Shown: positions 21,466-33,735 of the stretch, one piece after another
How the letters are laid out: each line of letters starts with the position of its first letter
Numbering within the stretch: position 1 is the stretch's first letter
Assembly: GCA_002749535.1 (NCBI GenBank)
Contig: MZZL01000137.1
Location: 394,345-458,344, forward strand
Length of the DNA: 64,000 nt
Direction: 5' to 3'
DNA from: Apophysomyces variabilis
Lineage: Eukaryota; Mucoromycota; Mucoromycetes; Mucorales; Mucoraceae
Notes under the pieces: model-generated
Seen by the model: the letters and a program-made list of their open reading frames with translations, nothing else
What the model was told of the DNA's origin: nothing
Databases searched by the model: none
Translations under genes and position numbers: made by a program

Positions 21466-23305
21466 TCAATGATTGTGACGGTTTCCTCTATAGTACCACC
21501 AGAACGCAGCACCAACCATCGCTACCGAACCCAATACGAAGAAAACAGGAAGAAGCGTATCTTCTTGGCTCTTGCGTTTACTTCGTCTCTTCTTTCGATG
21601 TCTCTCTTTCCTTTGTCTTGCCATCATTTTCACTTTCTCTTTTTGCTCCAAAGCGAGCGCTTCCTTTGTGGTATCCCAGTCGACAATCTTTACACCCTCA
21701 GGAACAATTAGTTTACCGGTATTGTCCAATTTGATAGCACGACCAAACCACTTTCCGGCCACGAACAGATCCTTTTCGACACCCATGCCGTTGGCATACA
21801 TAATGCCAATATTATAGCAAGCCTGTGCATGTCCCAAAAGAGCAGCCTCTTTCCAATAACGTATGGCCAATTGAGGATCCACTTGGACATCGGTAACAGA
21901 GCGTACCACTTCGCCCTCAGGACTGGATCCATACAAATAGATTAATCCAGTCTGGAAAGCGGCACTGCAAAAATGACGTTCATCTGCAGTGTGGGGTGCA
22001 TGGCTTCGTAAATATGATTTTGGAATAATATCTTGGTTGACAACGCTGAAATCAGCGTCGATACGCGGGGCGGTAATAGCCATACATCGGTTATAGTAGA
22101 GCAGCGCCAGTTCGTAGTTCTTGTCTATGTCGGCTTCCTGAGATCCAGTTCCATAGGTGGTGCCTACAATATAACAGGCTAAAGGATCTGGTCCAGTGCT
22201 ACGGCTAGTGCCGCCTGATTGTTCAGATGCATCCGCAGCTCGTTTGTACCATTCGAAGGCCTTTTTGGGGTCTCTTTCAGGCAAAGGTTTCGAAACTCCG
22301 ACCACATTGTTGTCCGCCTGCTTTATGTAAACATATATTAGATCTAATTCACTTTCTTCAGGTCAGTTTCATATTACCTCATACAGTGCAGCCGCTTTGA
22401 TCATGGAGCGTGTATGGCCGCGTTCGGCTGCGCTCAGGAAATACTGCAGAGCTTTCTATAGAACCTATCAGTTTCCGCTCCTTACCCTCAAACGAGTGCA
22501 TACCTCCATATTGCCCATCCTACTTTCGAACCATCCACCCAAGTGATAAGCACTGGTAACATCAATATCCATATCTGACTTCCAACCACCAGAGATTGGT
22601 ATAGCCCATTCTTGACCTTCGTTATCTTTTTCGAGATGTATAGTAAGGATTCTATATTTTGGCGTTTGCTGATTTTGGGACGTTTCCGCTTGAAGATGAG
22701 GAGGAGTTGCCAAAGTAGGTGGTGTGGTAGCAACTGGCGAGTTTGGTTGAGAATTATCGTCTTCCACGGATGGCAAAGAAGATTGGGCAGAAGAAGACCC
22801 GAGAGCCACGGCTTGCTGAATAAGATCAGCCATCTGTGCAGAGGAAGACGGGTCCGTCGTCAATGACTCAGCAAGCGCCGGCGCCGGCAAAATCATGGAC
22901 GAGTTAGGAGAGTGATTGGGCGACGACATAAACGCGTAGGACGATGCTATCGACAAAGACGGGGACACCGTCAGAGAAGAGAACGGAGAGGTGCAGTTTT
23001 TCTCGATTTGCCATAGAGAGTCGAAATGATTAATAGAAGCGAAGAGTTTGCCCTATAAATAACATAGCAACCATAGTTAGAAGAAGACAAGATTTTACTT
23101 CAATGAAAGAGCGATCGACTTGGAAATATACCTTGATTACTGGTTCTTGACCTTTTAACCCAGCTCTGACATGCTGACTTTCGATGACGATATCAAGGTC
23201 TTTCGACCGGCAGCTCTCGGGTACAAGAAAAGATATTGTGATTTGATCATCGCTCTGGCTCCAAATGTATGTATTAGCCTGAAGCTGCTCGTCTGAATCG
23301 GCCAT
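21466..23305 (-). CDS. CS-domain plus Sel1-repeat protein with C-terminal membrane anchor
   Basis: Four exons on the minus strand: 23132-23305, 22504-23052, 22378-22455, 21466-22317; 550 aa. The first ATG at 23305 gives MADSDEQLQANTYIWSQS. Residues about 12-80 form a CS (p23/NudC-like) domain: DDQITISFLVP, then RSKDLDIVIESQHVRAGLKG, VIKGKLFASI, DSLWQIE. Residues 85-190 are Ser/Pro/Gln-rich and disordered. Sel1-like repeats run from about 190 to 480: AYHLGGWFES, KALQYFLSAAERGHTRSM, KAFEWYKRAAD, AIRYWKEAALLGHAQACYNIGIMYANGMG. A very basic Lys/Arg region and one membrane helix (PVFFVLGSVAMVGAAFWWYY) lie just before the end, so it should be tail-anchored with the bulk in the cytosol. CS domains bind Hsp90 or clients and Sel1 repeats bind proteins; a membrane-bound co-chaperone scaffold is inference. 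The exon 4 acceptor could also be three bases earlier (one extra Gln). Confidence 0.82.
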
Positions 23306-25865
23306 GACGATATAAACAAATGAGCCTTGCTTGTACTCTGAATTTTTTTTGTCTGTGTGTGTCGGAAAATGTGACTGAAACGTTGAGGAGTCACTCAATG
23401 CACTGCTGATCGATTTCGGTATTGCAGCATGAATAAAGAAATCTGTGACAAGCGCGTATTTGCTGCTAATAACGGGACGGCAAATAGATTGTGTTTATAA
23501 TCAAGATACTGATAGATAAGGTACATTTACTCGAGCAACAGCAGGAACACTCGGACATTGAAAGTATTGAGCAAAGACCGATGCATTCAACTGTACCTTC
23601 GAAATAAAGCATTTCGCAAGCTAATTTGGATCACTACAAGACTACTATTGCGCAAGCAAGTATTTGATTCTTTCTATGGACGCGAAACTTATTTCAGAGT
23701 AGCGTGTAATATAATTCAATAAACAGTAAGCATTATTAGTCGCAAATGGTAAATTGTACAGTAAGCGTGTTGAACAAAAGACCATCGAGCACGGCAATTT
23801 AAGAGAAATCTGTTGACCATATTGATGGATTTTCTTTCTCGCTACTTCTCCTTGAAAGGGGAACGAGGAAAAACGGTGGTATCGTTCCTCGGTCAACGCA
23901 ATTAGTAGGATTTGTTTCGAGCTAACAGAAAGATATGTTACCTGTTTCTGGCACCTGGAGCGTACAATTGATCGATAGTGAAAGTTATTTACTCATTCTT
24001 GCTTAAGTGGATCAAGTTAATGTGAGCTGTATCACCGAGTTTGATCAAATGGATATCTTGCTTACTTTTACATTTTCTTCATTGAAGGCCATCATTCGAA
24101 CTGACAAGTATGCTTAGATAATCGATGTTGTTAATCAACAAGCGAGATGTTACACTGACGTATTCCATCGGAAGTAAATGGTATATGTTCATGCTTCAAT
24201 TTACTATTGGGGCTTTTTCGCTTTCAAACCAACACATCCAGCATTCAACTCATTTATGCTCCGACTTGCGTTTCAAGACACAAGTCCTACCGTGTCACAT
24301 CTTTTGACGCTGTAAAGCTAGATACTACTGACCCTTGTCGAGCCTTAAATATCTTAAAATCGTTAGGCTTACGGATGATTAAAACGCATCAAGACTTTGT
24401 GCTCATTAATATCCACCTAACATTGTTGTTGTTATCGATACTGCAAGTTTCTTCTACTAATATAATCGGCCAGGGCCGTCACTCACTTTCCTTTACAATT
24501 TACCTTTAACTGCTCGCTTTCAGGCACAGAGGACAATGTCTTGTCCAGCTGTTATGCGCTATTACCATTGACGTCTTCTATCATTGTTAAACTTTAGCCA
24601 ACTTCTTATGAGTATAGTAACCTTCCGGGACAAAGTTTGTGTGTGTGTTACCATACTAAACGTGGTCACGAGACTGTTGGTAAAAGCAAGCGTAACCACT
24701 AGCGCGAAGAAACAGTCGCGTTACACATGGATTTTACTCACAACATCTTGGATGTTCGAAGTGTGCAAGTAGGTATATATCCAGATCATACTATATTTTT
24801 TTCTTGCCAATCTACGCTATCAAGACTCGGCATTCTCCTTTGCAGGTTTGTTCCACTCCAGTGGCCCAATTTCGATTTAGCCGTTTTGCACAATCACTTG
24901 CATTTTTCCAAGGATATGGCATGAGATGAAATTTATGTTGGCTGCATCTTGCTCCTTTAATGGGTGCGAACTTTATCTAAAGCAGTGTAAAAATTCATTC
25001 AATAAGCAATATTTAGGGCTAGTTCCTAACTTTCAATCTTTGTTGTAAGATTACACGATATCTCCCATCATGAGAAATAGTGACCATAAAACCAGAATCC
25101 CGGTTTTGTCCGATACAGTGATTAAAGGATAAGAGAAGGTGCTATATTATCTGTTCAGAAGAAAGTTGAAGCCGCTACCAGTAAAACTTTACACTAACCA
25201 TATTACCGACAGTTGCACTAAAAACAGATCTAATTCAAGCTACACTGTCCGTGCACTACAAAAGTTGCTAACGGATACTTAATGTGTTTACAGTATGAAA
25301 CATTGCTGTCTACAGCCGGCATAATCCCTATCTCACCTTCTAATTAGATTTATAGGAAAGCTTACTCTCGAAGTAATATGCTATAATTGCATTTACCTAT
25401 CTTCATTTGATTGGATCTTGACAGTATCAATCTCATGCTACAATCTAAACATTAAGTAATATATTATTAAAGGCAACGCGCAAAGTCGAAGAGGTCAATT
25501 GGAACTGGATCTTCAAGAAGAAAAATTAATAGCATGTTATTTGCCAATATCGTTGCTTCTGACAGCTTGGTACCTGTAAAAACTGTACTATAGCTTAGGA
25601 AATAATATGATTCCTATCTTTCCAAGGCTCGTTGCGACCATTGTGGCTGAATATTTATGTCAGTTCCAATTGATAATGGATTGGTTTAAATCTGCTTTCA
25701 GATTTAAGCTACTTCACCAAACGTAGAGATTTGTCACTGTTTGTTATCATTAAGAAATTCGACACGTATGCTAACACATATCCACTCCGACCGAGCATTT
25801 CATAAAGGTGTGCAAAACGTCGTCACATGCAGCTGCTTCAGCTTTACCATTGAAAATGGTCGATC
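23306..25865. other. AT-rich intergenic region, no gene recognised
   Basis: About 2.6 kb between two divergent genes. Several frames of 60-100 codons exist but overlap on both strands and show no motif. It holds the promoters of the CS-Sel1 gene and Swr1; the rest may be decayed repeat sequence. Confidence 0.45.
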
Positions 25866-25948
25866 ATGACCTTTCGGAAGGTACATTCCTATAATAGCTT
25901 GACTAAAACTGGCTCATTTCTGTTGATCAGCTAAATACTGAACTGCAT

Positions 25949-28900
25949 ATGCTCTCAGAAAAGGACCTTACTTCGCAGCACTCGTCTGACAATAATGGTC
26001 TCGCATACGACTCTATAACTGTGTCGACTACCAGTAATCCCGTGGAAGAACAACGACAAGACGAATCCGAAACGGATACAGGAAGTTCAGTAGCAACCTC
26101 TCGTGATCTGCCCTATTCAGCATCCCATAAATCAGACAATTCCATGTCGAGTGAGAGCAGCGGAAAGGGGACAAAATCAAAGATGTCCAAACGGGCTAAG
26201 CGGATTGAAGAAAAGCTGAAGAGGATTGCAGAACGCTCTTTATTTGATACAGATGGCGATTTGAGCACTCATAACATCTTGGAACACACCAGCAGTCCGG
26301 CTTTGTCGACGCGTAACTCCCGCAAAAGGAAGCTAGGTATTCCAGAAGAGAGATCCGAGAATGAACAGCGTAGAAACGCAGCAGAAAAACAGGTCAAACG
26401 TGGTGCTTCTCATAAACAATTAACAGAACCGTCGAAGAAGCGAATAGTTGAAAATAAAAGCAATACAGTGTTCTCGGACATGCACCGTCCAGCAAAACCC
26501 AAAAAGCGAAGGAAGCCAGACATTGAGGAAAACAAGCAGGAAGACTTCAAAAAGACACAGCGGGGCCGTTTGTTACAACACCGGGTGCCTAAAAGCACAT
26601 CAAACAACACTCCTTTAAGTATAGGTAGTGGAAGGCAAAAGAACCCTATTATAGACATCCCTCGCATGACCGACACATTACTGCGGACAGCAAAGACTCC
26701 ATTAGATGAATTACGCAATGAGTGGTTATCAGCTCGAGAGACCAAGCTTCAAGGAATTTTAGCTCACCATGATGCTGCTGTACGTGAACTATATCACCTG
26801 GAAATCTATCAGAATATGCTGGAGTACAACCCAGAATCCGCAGCGCAAGCTGCCGACGAACGTCTTATGAAGGTTGGTCAATCTGCAGAATTTGTCTGGT
26901 GTATTGATTAGAATACCACAACAAATTGTTGTTTGTAGTACGTCCAAAATCATGATTTATGGGATTTAGTGGACGAAAGGTTGTTGCAAAAGTCACGCTC
27001 TGCAGGTGGTCGCATTAACACAAGACGTTCACTACACCAACGCCGCACATCTCTTGTTCGTCTGCTACAAAATTCGATTTCTCAGAGTCAAACATGTTCT
27101 TCTACCTTAGTGGCTGACAATTTCCAGCATGGATCATCTTCTGCATTATGTACATATATAAACAGCGGGACTGGATTACGCAGATATAAAAAGCAGTTTG
27201 CATCGTTGGATGATTACCTTGCATCATTTGTATCCGTGGATGATAATGAGGATATTACGCCTGAAGAAGCACAGGAGTTGGTGGATAAAGAGATTTCAAT
27301 CCGGGAACGCTTGAATGCGCTCAACAAATCGGGTGGTTTTTTGACACGATTGCAGGACATCGCCAACAGGCGTCCACATGCTGACCGTCACCGATCCGAG
27401 AGTCACCATGATATAATGATTTCCCAAATGCAAGTAGCGGCGAGGCTTTTCAGTAGTAACAACAAATACCGAAAGAATGCCGCCCGCAGATGTGCCAAAG
27501 CAATTGACCGATATTGGGAATCCATACGAACTCATGATGAACGTTTAAAGAAGGAAGAGTCCAAGCGGATGATGCGGCTGGCAAAGTGGACTGCCCAACA
27601 GGTGAAAAAGAAATGGAAGGTCGTTGAACGTGTCTGCGAAGCACGATATAAGGAATTGTTAAAGGAAGAGCAAGTACAGCAAGGACGCCGTCATCTGGAG
27701 ATGATTTTAGAGCATTCAGAACAAATGCTTGGTGTGAGAATGGAAGAATTATCTTCGCAAATGAATGAAGATCAGCTGCAACAGGAGAGGGACGACATTT
27801 CAAGCGATAATATTACCCAAACCGTGGAACTAGATACCCGCTATTTTGACGATCATTTATCTGAAACAGAAGATAAATCTACTGCTGTAAAATGGGAGGA
27901 TGAAGAAGACGTAAATGATCATTTTATCGATGACGACGAGGAAAGCGAGGATGATCATGATGAACTCGAAGCGCTGACTGCAGATCAGAACCTCCCCATC
28001 GAACGTCTACTTGAAAAGTATAATTATCGATTTGAGGGAGATGGTGAGACTGAGGAGGGGAATGATATCAAAACAGGCGCTACTGATAATATTTCTACCA
28101 CGACAAGAACAGAGGAACCATTCGCAGATGTATATGTAGAGTATACTGGAAATCTGGAAAGCCATCAGTCAGTCGAGGATGAGGAATTCACTGTTGGCGA
28201 ATTGGAAGATGACGACATCGTAATAGAACAGGACGGCGAAAGCGAGGATGACAACGTCGAATTGAATGCATTGGCGGAGGAGGCCGAATTATCCGTCGAG
28301 CAATTGATGGAAAAATACAATTATCGTGTAGGAGAAGAAGATGAGGCTTCCGACGCAGATGATGAGGAAGAGCCGGAGACTGAAGATGTCCCAGACAGAA
28401 CTGAAGAAACCCTATCTGACGAATGTCAACATAAAGTTCGACGGGAAATTCAGATGCCTTCTAGGAGGGCCTCTCTACAGGCATATGGATTCAAGCGACC
28501 GCGGCTTGAAGAAGATGATGATGAGGAGATTGACATTGTTGGTGTTGACGACGAAGATATGGCAGGAAAGGATGGAGAAAACGGGGGCATGGAGGGAAAA
28601 CGAATTGTTGTGCTGGGAGATTCGGAAGATGATGATCGCACTGTAACAGACTATGGCTCGTCAGTTTCAGAAGATGAACTTGTACAGGATATTCACAGAT
28701 CAGACATCGAGAAGAATCAATTAAAGGTGGATACCAAGGTTACCCAAGAAAGTGCCAAGGCATCACCATCGGAGCCTCGAACGCCTGCTCCAACTGAAAC
28801 GATACAACCGACTGGCACAACTCTTTCCACAACCAAAGTAGTTACTAAGATTCCCTTTCTATTACGGGGAGTTCTGCGCGAGTATCAGCACGTTGGACTA

Positions 28901-31619
28901 GACTGGCTGGCAAGCTTGTATAACAATGGCTTAAACGGAATTCTTGCAGACGAAATGGGGTTGGGGAAGACGATCCAAACAATATCGCTTTTAGCCTATT
29001 TAGCGTGCGAAAAAGGAGTTTGGGGACCGCATTTGATTGTGGTGCCTACCAGCGTCATCCTTAATTGGGAGATGGAATTCAAGAAATGGTTACCTGGTTT
29101 CAAGATCTTGACGTATTATGGAAATCCAAAAGAGCGTAAGGAAAAACGTTTTGGATGGTCAAAGGACAATGCATTCCATGTGTGTATCACATCATATCAA
29201 CTTGTCATTCAAGACCAAATGGTGTTTCGGCGGAAGGCATGGCAGTACTTAATTCTTGACGAAGCTCATCATATCAAGAATTTTCGATCGCAACGGTGGC
29301 AAGTCCTGCTAAACTTCAATTCCAATCGACGATTACTTCTAACAGGAACTCCACTTCAAAACAACCTTATGGAGTTGTGGTCTTTGCTGTACTTCTTAAT
29401 GCCTAATGGTGTATCACAAACAATGCCTATCGGTTTTGCCAATCAGAAAGAATTTCAAGAATGGTTCTCTCATCCAGTCGATCGAATGATTGAAAACCAG
29501 CAAGGCATGGATGAGGATTCAAGAGCAGCGATTCAAAAATTGCATACTGTATTAAGACCATACTTATTACGGAGATTGAAAGCTGATGTGGAGAAACAGT
29601 TACCGGAAAAGCATGAGCATATCGTATACTGCCGGTTATCAAAACGTCAGCGTTATCTGTACGATGATTTTATGAGCCGGGCCAAAACGAAAGAGACGTT
29701 GGCAAGCGGCAATTTCTTGAGTATCATCAATTGCCTTATGCAGCTCCGCAAAGTATGCAATCACCCGGACTTGTTTGAGGAACGACCGATCATGACGAGT
29801 TTTTCCATGACAAACGATGTACAATGTACGGGTCAATCCGTCGAGGATATAGTACGGCTACGCTTGTTATCTGAAGGAGATTCCATGAAAAAAAAACCGA
29901 CTCTTCACTTCCTTAACTTTTTACTGCTTACAAATGAGTGTAGTATGAGTGCCTCGTTAGCAACAAAATATGAAGCGCTGGATGCAACGAATCGGTTTCA
30001 TGATAGGATTTCATTTCACTATAAGCACGTTAGTACGGTCGAGTCTCGTGGTGTGGTCTCTCGAGATTATCAAGATATGAAGAAATACGCGAAATATCTG
30101 GACATGAAGGCACACCTCAGTGCTGCGCGACGATGGGAGTCTTTATTATATGTCAATACGTTTAGATGTTCCCAGCGGCCTATATATGGTATCAACCTGA
30201 TTACGACGCTTAGAGCGGCAACAGAAAGAAATCATGCGAGATTTTTCGCTACAGACTGGGATGCTCGCACTTATTTAGAGCGATGTGACACTATCCGTCA
30301 ATTAGTATTGGGGTATAAAGACCGCATTGACGCAAACATTGACATCATTGAACGATATGGCTTCGTGACTCCGAAGACAGTGATCTATCAGCCGAAAGAA
30401 CCTGTTCCATTAAATTTGCAAGCGTCAATTCAAGCTCAACTGCGGAAGGCGTTTGATAACGATATCTTCCATCCTATCTATTCAAGGCTAACGATTGCAT
30501 TCCCTGACAAGCGCTTGTTACAGTACGACTGTGGAAAATTGCAGAAATTGGCGACATTGTTGCGCGATCTTGCAGCCAACGGCCATCGGGCCTTGATTTT
30601 TACACAGATGACACGAGTTCTGGATGTTCTGGAAGCGTTTCTGAACATGCACGGGCATCGTTACCTTCGTCTCGATGGTGCAACCAAGATTGAGCAGCGA
30701 CAAGTAATGACAGAACGATTTAATAATGACAAGAAGATTTTGTGTTTTATTTTGTCAACCCGGAGCGGAGGTCTTGGTATCAACTTGACAGGTGCAGATA
30801 CAGTCATCTTTTACGATTCTGATTGGAATCCTTCTATGGTAATTATTGTTGCAAACAAGATTAGTCTTCTCTGTCAGCTAATGGTTCGTTTGTTTAGGAT
30901 AAACAATGTCAAGATCGAACTCATCGTATCGGACAGACGCGTGATGTGCATATTTATCGCTTTGTGACTGAATATACCATTGAAGAAAATATCTTTAAAA
31001 AGGCAAACCAAAAGAGGTACGTGCATTCATTGACATGTCATGGGGTACCCAAGACTGATTTCGGTTTAGAATGCTTGATAATGTGGTTATCCAAGAGGGC
31101 GAGTTTACAAACGACTACTTCCATAAGATGGACTGGTGGCGTGATCTGCCCGAGGTCACTGACAACTCAGTTGATAAAAACCCGGTTGCACCGAATATGG
31201 ACATTGAGCAGGCGTTACTGGAGGCGGAAGGCGACGAGACAGATGCTGCTGCAGCGATTGCCGCAAGAAATGAAATGAATATGGACGAAAGGGAATTTGA
31301 TGATTCAACAGCCACTACACCTATGCGACAGCCAAGCGCCGTGCCCTCTTCACGAAGTGCATCAGAGTCACCTGCTCCTGTGGAATTATCTCTCGCTACG
31401 GCGTACCCGGCGGGGGTGGATGACAGTAAAAGCGTTGAGGGACTAGAGTCCTTGGAGACAGATGAAGTAGGCGAAGAAATGCAACTTGCCATTGGACATG
31501 TGGACCAATACATGCTTCGCTTTTGGGAGCGTGAGATGTTTGGAAAATACCTTGGGTTCGGTGGGCTTCCCGAACCAGAAGATGTGATGCAGCTTGAATC
31601 TCGTTTGTCTGAGGATTAG
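25949..31619 (+). CDS. SWR1: Swr1-family chromatin remodelling ATPase
   Basis: Four exons: 25949-26872, 26939-30838, 30898-31016, 31070-31619; 1830 aa. A tiny upstream exon 25866-25880 (MTFRK) spliced to 25931 would also give an in-frame start, so the N-terminus is open. In yeast Swr1 swaps H2A for H2A.Z in nucleosomes. Visible here: basic Ser-rich N-terminus; HSA region around residue 500-570 (KKWKVVERVCEARYKELLKEE); long acidic region with two copies of a DELxALxxxxxLPIExLLEKYNYR-like motif (about 645-675 and 745-775); SNF2 ATPase with DEMGLGKT (about 978), DEAHHIKN (about 1082), LTGTPLQN; a long insertion between the lobes; second lobe with RSGGLGINLTGAD and HRIGQTRDVHIYRFV; then KRMLDNVVIQEGEF. 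The sequence MDKQCQDR and the following block fit Swr1 rather than Ino80 or SRCAP-like EP400. Intron 2 splits the second helicase lobe. Confidence 0.94.
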
Positions 31620-32619
31620 ACGGGTTGGATGTACACAGCTCACTCTGAATTATTTTTTTGTAAATATATGCGGAAAAATCAGCCAGGCTAATATTTCCGT
31701 TCGCTTGGCTATTTCGCTCGGTTGTAACCTTTTGTAACCAACTTAAGTTTGTAGTTCCGAGAACACTAAGACGATCGTGTTATGTCTGAGCACAGCCTTC
31801 TTTGCCCATTTTTGGGAATCGAGATTATTCTACCTTCTCTATTACTGCCACGATGTATCACAAGAGTTTCTACAGCGGTACATTAAGCTAAAAATTATGT
31901 ATATTATATTGACATTAGGCGGATAAAATATATTTAAAAAAACTCAAATGAAATACTTCATATATGCAAAGTTCTTGTTCAAACAGAAGCATGGGTTGTG
32001 CAAATGTGTAACAACTATAAACGACAAAGAAATCTTTAATCTTCAGGGGGCATCGCGCGAATAGGAATCGGACATTCTACAATCGTTTTTCCTGGTAGCA
32101 ATTTTTTTTCTTTCAAAGAATTACCACATGACTACGCGGTTGCTGTGAAAAAAAAAATTGAGAAAGATCAATAGTTGGCCAAACCACCCATTGTCATGGT
32201 GTTTGTGCACCACCAATATTACATTGTTCAAATCCATGTAATCAAACATAACAAATAAGGTAGCGCCTAAAACTATGTATCTTCTGTTTATTCCACCCAG
32301 TAATGCTAGAGTTATTGATCGTTTATTGGCACTTGGATCTTCTCGTTGGTCAAAGCACTATTGACCCCTACCATTAACATCTCCTATTGCTTTCTTTTAT
32401 TTCCATCTTTCTATGCCCCTTACACGACGTATCCATTCAAGGTGTAGTGATCCTGCTGTTTTGTTTTGTTAGACGTCATATTGATGTACACAGACCTACT
32501 GCCGGATGATGCACATTGAAATGGGAATAGAAAAAAAATTAACAAGCTTCGGTAAGTAAAACAAAAAAAAGAAAAAAATAAAGTTTCAGCAAATATGGCA
32601 ATCACATCTCCTAAAGCAA
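31620..32619. other. Intergenic spacer
   Basis: About 1 kb of AT-rich sequence between two plus-strand genes, with several oligo-A and oligo-T runs. No frame with recognisable content. Confidence 0.5.
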
Positions 32620-32626
32620 TATAAAG
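32620..32626 (+). promoter_or_regulatory. TATA box for the bHLH gene
   Basis: TATAAAG about 60 bp upstream of the ATG at 32680; spacing is right for a core promoter. Confidence 0.45.
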
Positions 32627-32679
32627 GCAGCGCGATTGATGGGGAAACTCCCACTCTTTTATTAAAGACAATAACAACA

Positions 32680-33718
32680 ATGCCTTCCCAAAAATTCAGA
32701 GTGTCTACTGCGGGTAAAAGCCTTCGTCAAGCTGCCGATAGCTTCCTTGGGGCATTTCAAGCAACTCCCTTCTATTCATCTGACACACCTACCGTATCAA
32801 CAACCATGCTAACCTTTGATGAAAGGTAACAAAAGAGAATAAAGAACAAATCATAGCATTAGTACTTATACTGCTTTACGTCTAGTGATCTGTCTTCCCA
32901 TGTTGACAGACGATCTGCCCATAATGCGCTAGAACGCCAAAGACGGGAAAACCTGAATAGCAAGTTTCAACAACTTGCTCATGTTCTACCTGCTCTACAA
33001 ACGGTGCGGCGACCTAGTAAAACGATGATTGTTGCGAAATCGCTGGAGTTTGGTACGTCAAAAACGCCAAAAAAAAAATGACAACCGTGAAAAGCCAAAA
33101 AAAACCGCTCACACGACTTAAATTTTTTTTTCCCCTATCTAGTATCAAACAGCCTTCGTCGAGAGTCCGATTATCGAACCCAGATTCAAGAGCTACGCAA
33201 GGAGAATGAATTGCTCCGAAAGAAGGCGCGCGCGTCAAGTTTGACTTTGAAGAGAGCTACAAGTTCGGCTGCTTCCTCTTCTACACTCTCCAAGGCCACG
33301 ATGACCACGACCTCCCTGATTAGCAGCACTAGTACCGATGACAGCACCCAGCCATCGTCACCAACGACTCCACAGACGCATGCAATGCAAGCCGCACAAC
33401 CCACGCAATTTTTGCTGCAGCAACAACAGCACCCGCTGACTTGTATTGAGGAGCACTACCCAATGAATGATTGCAGTCAGTTGCCGGCGAACTTTAGTTC
33501 ACTTGATTATTTTGATGTCTGTCCATCGGATACTGCTTATATGGAAACTATGTACGATGGACGTGATCAGAACATGCAGCAAATGTGGTCTCCTCTAAGC
33601 AACATGGACACTATGCTATTCTCACCCTATTACATGCAGAATATGAATCAAGGTAAGCACAAAAAAAAAGAAACGAACCTTCCACACGTAAAACTGACAT
33701 GCAGGTGCTTCATTTTAG
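32680..33718 (+). CDS. bHLH transcription factor
   Basis: Four exons: 32680-32825, 32886-33052, 33143-33652, 33705-33718; 278 aa. Residues about 56-105 form a basic helix-loop-helix: RRSAHNALERQRRENLNSKF (basic region plus helix 1, with the His-Glu-Arg set that contacts CANNTG E-boxes), QQLAHVLPAL, a loop with RRPSKTMIVAKSLEFV (helix 2), then a coiled segment QIQELRKENELLRKKA. A Ser/Thr-rich region, a Gln run and an acidic/Met-rich C-terminal part follow, likely an activation region. It should dimerise and bind E-boxes in the nucleus; targets are unknown. The last exon is uncertain: splicing at 33653 gives a four-residue end at 33718, a later acceptor gives another short end, and reading through the intron gives a stop at 33735. 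No close neighbour suggests its pathway. Confidence 0.85.
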
Positions 33719-33735
33719 GAGGTAACCTATCTTAA

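Noticed and set aside
25866..25880. Five-codon first exon (MTFRK) upstream of Swr1
   Set aside because: It is possible by splice phase but has no further support; the ATG at 25949 was used and the option noted in the entry.
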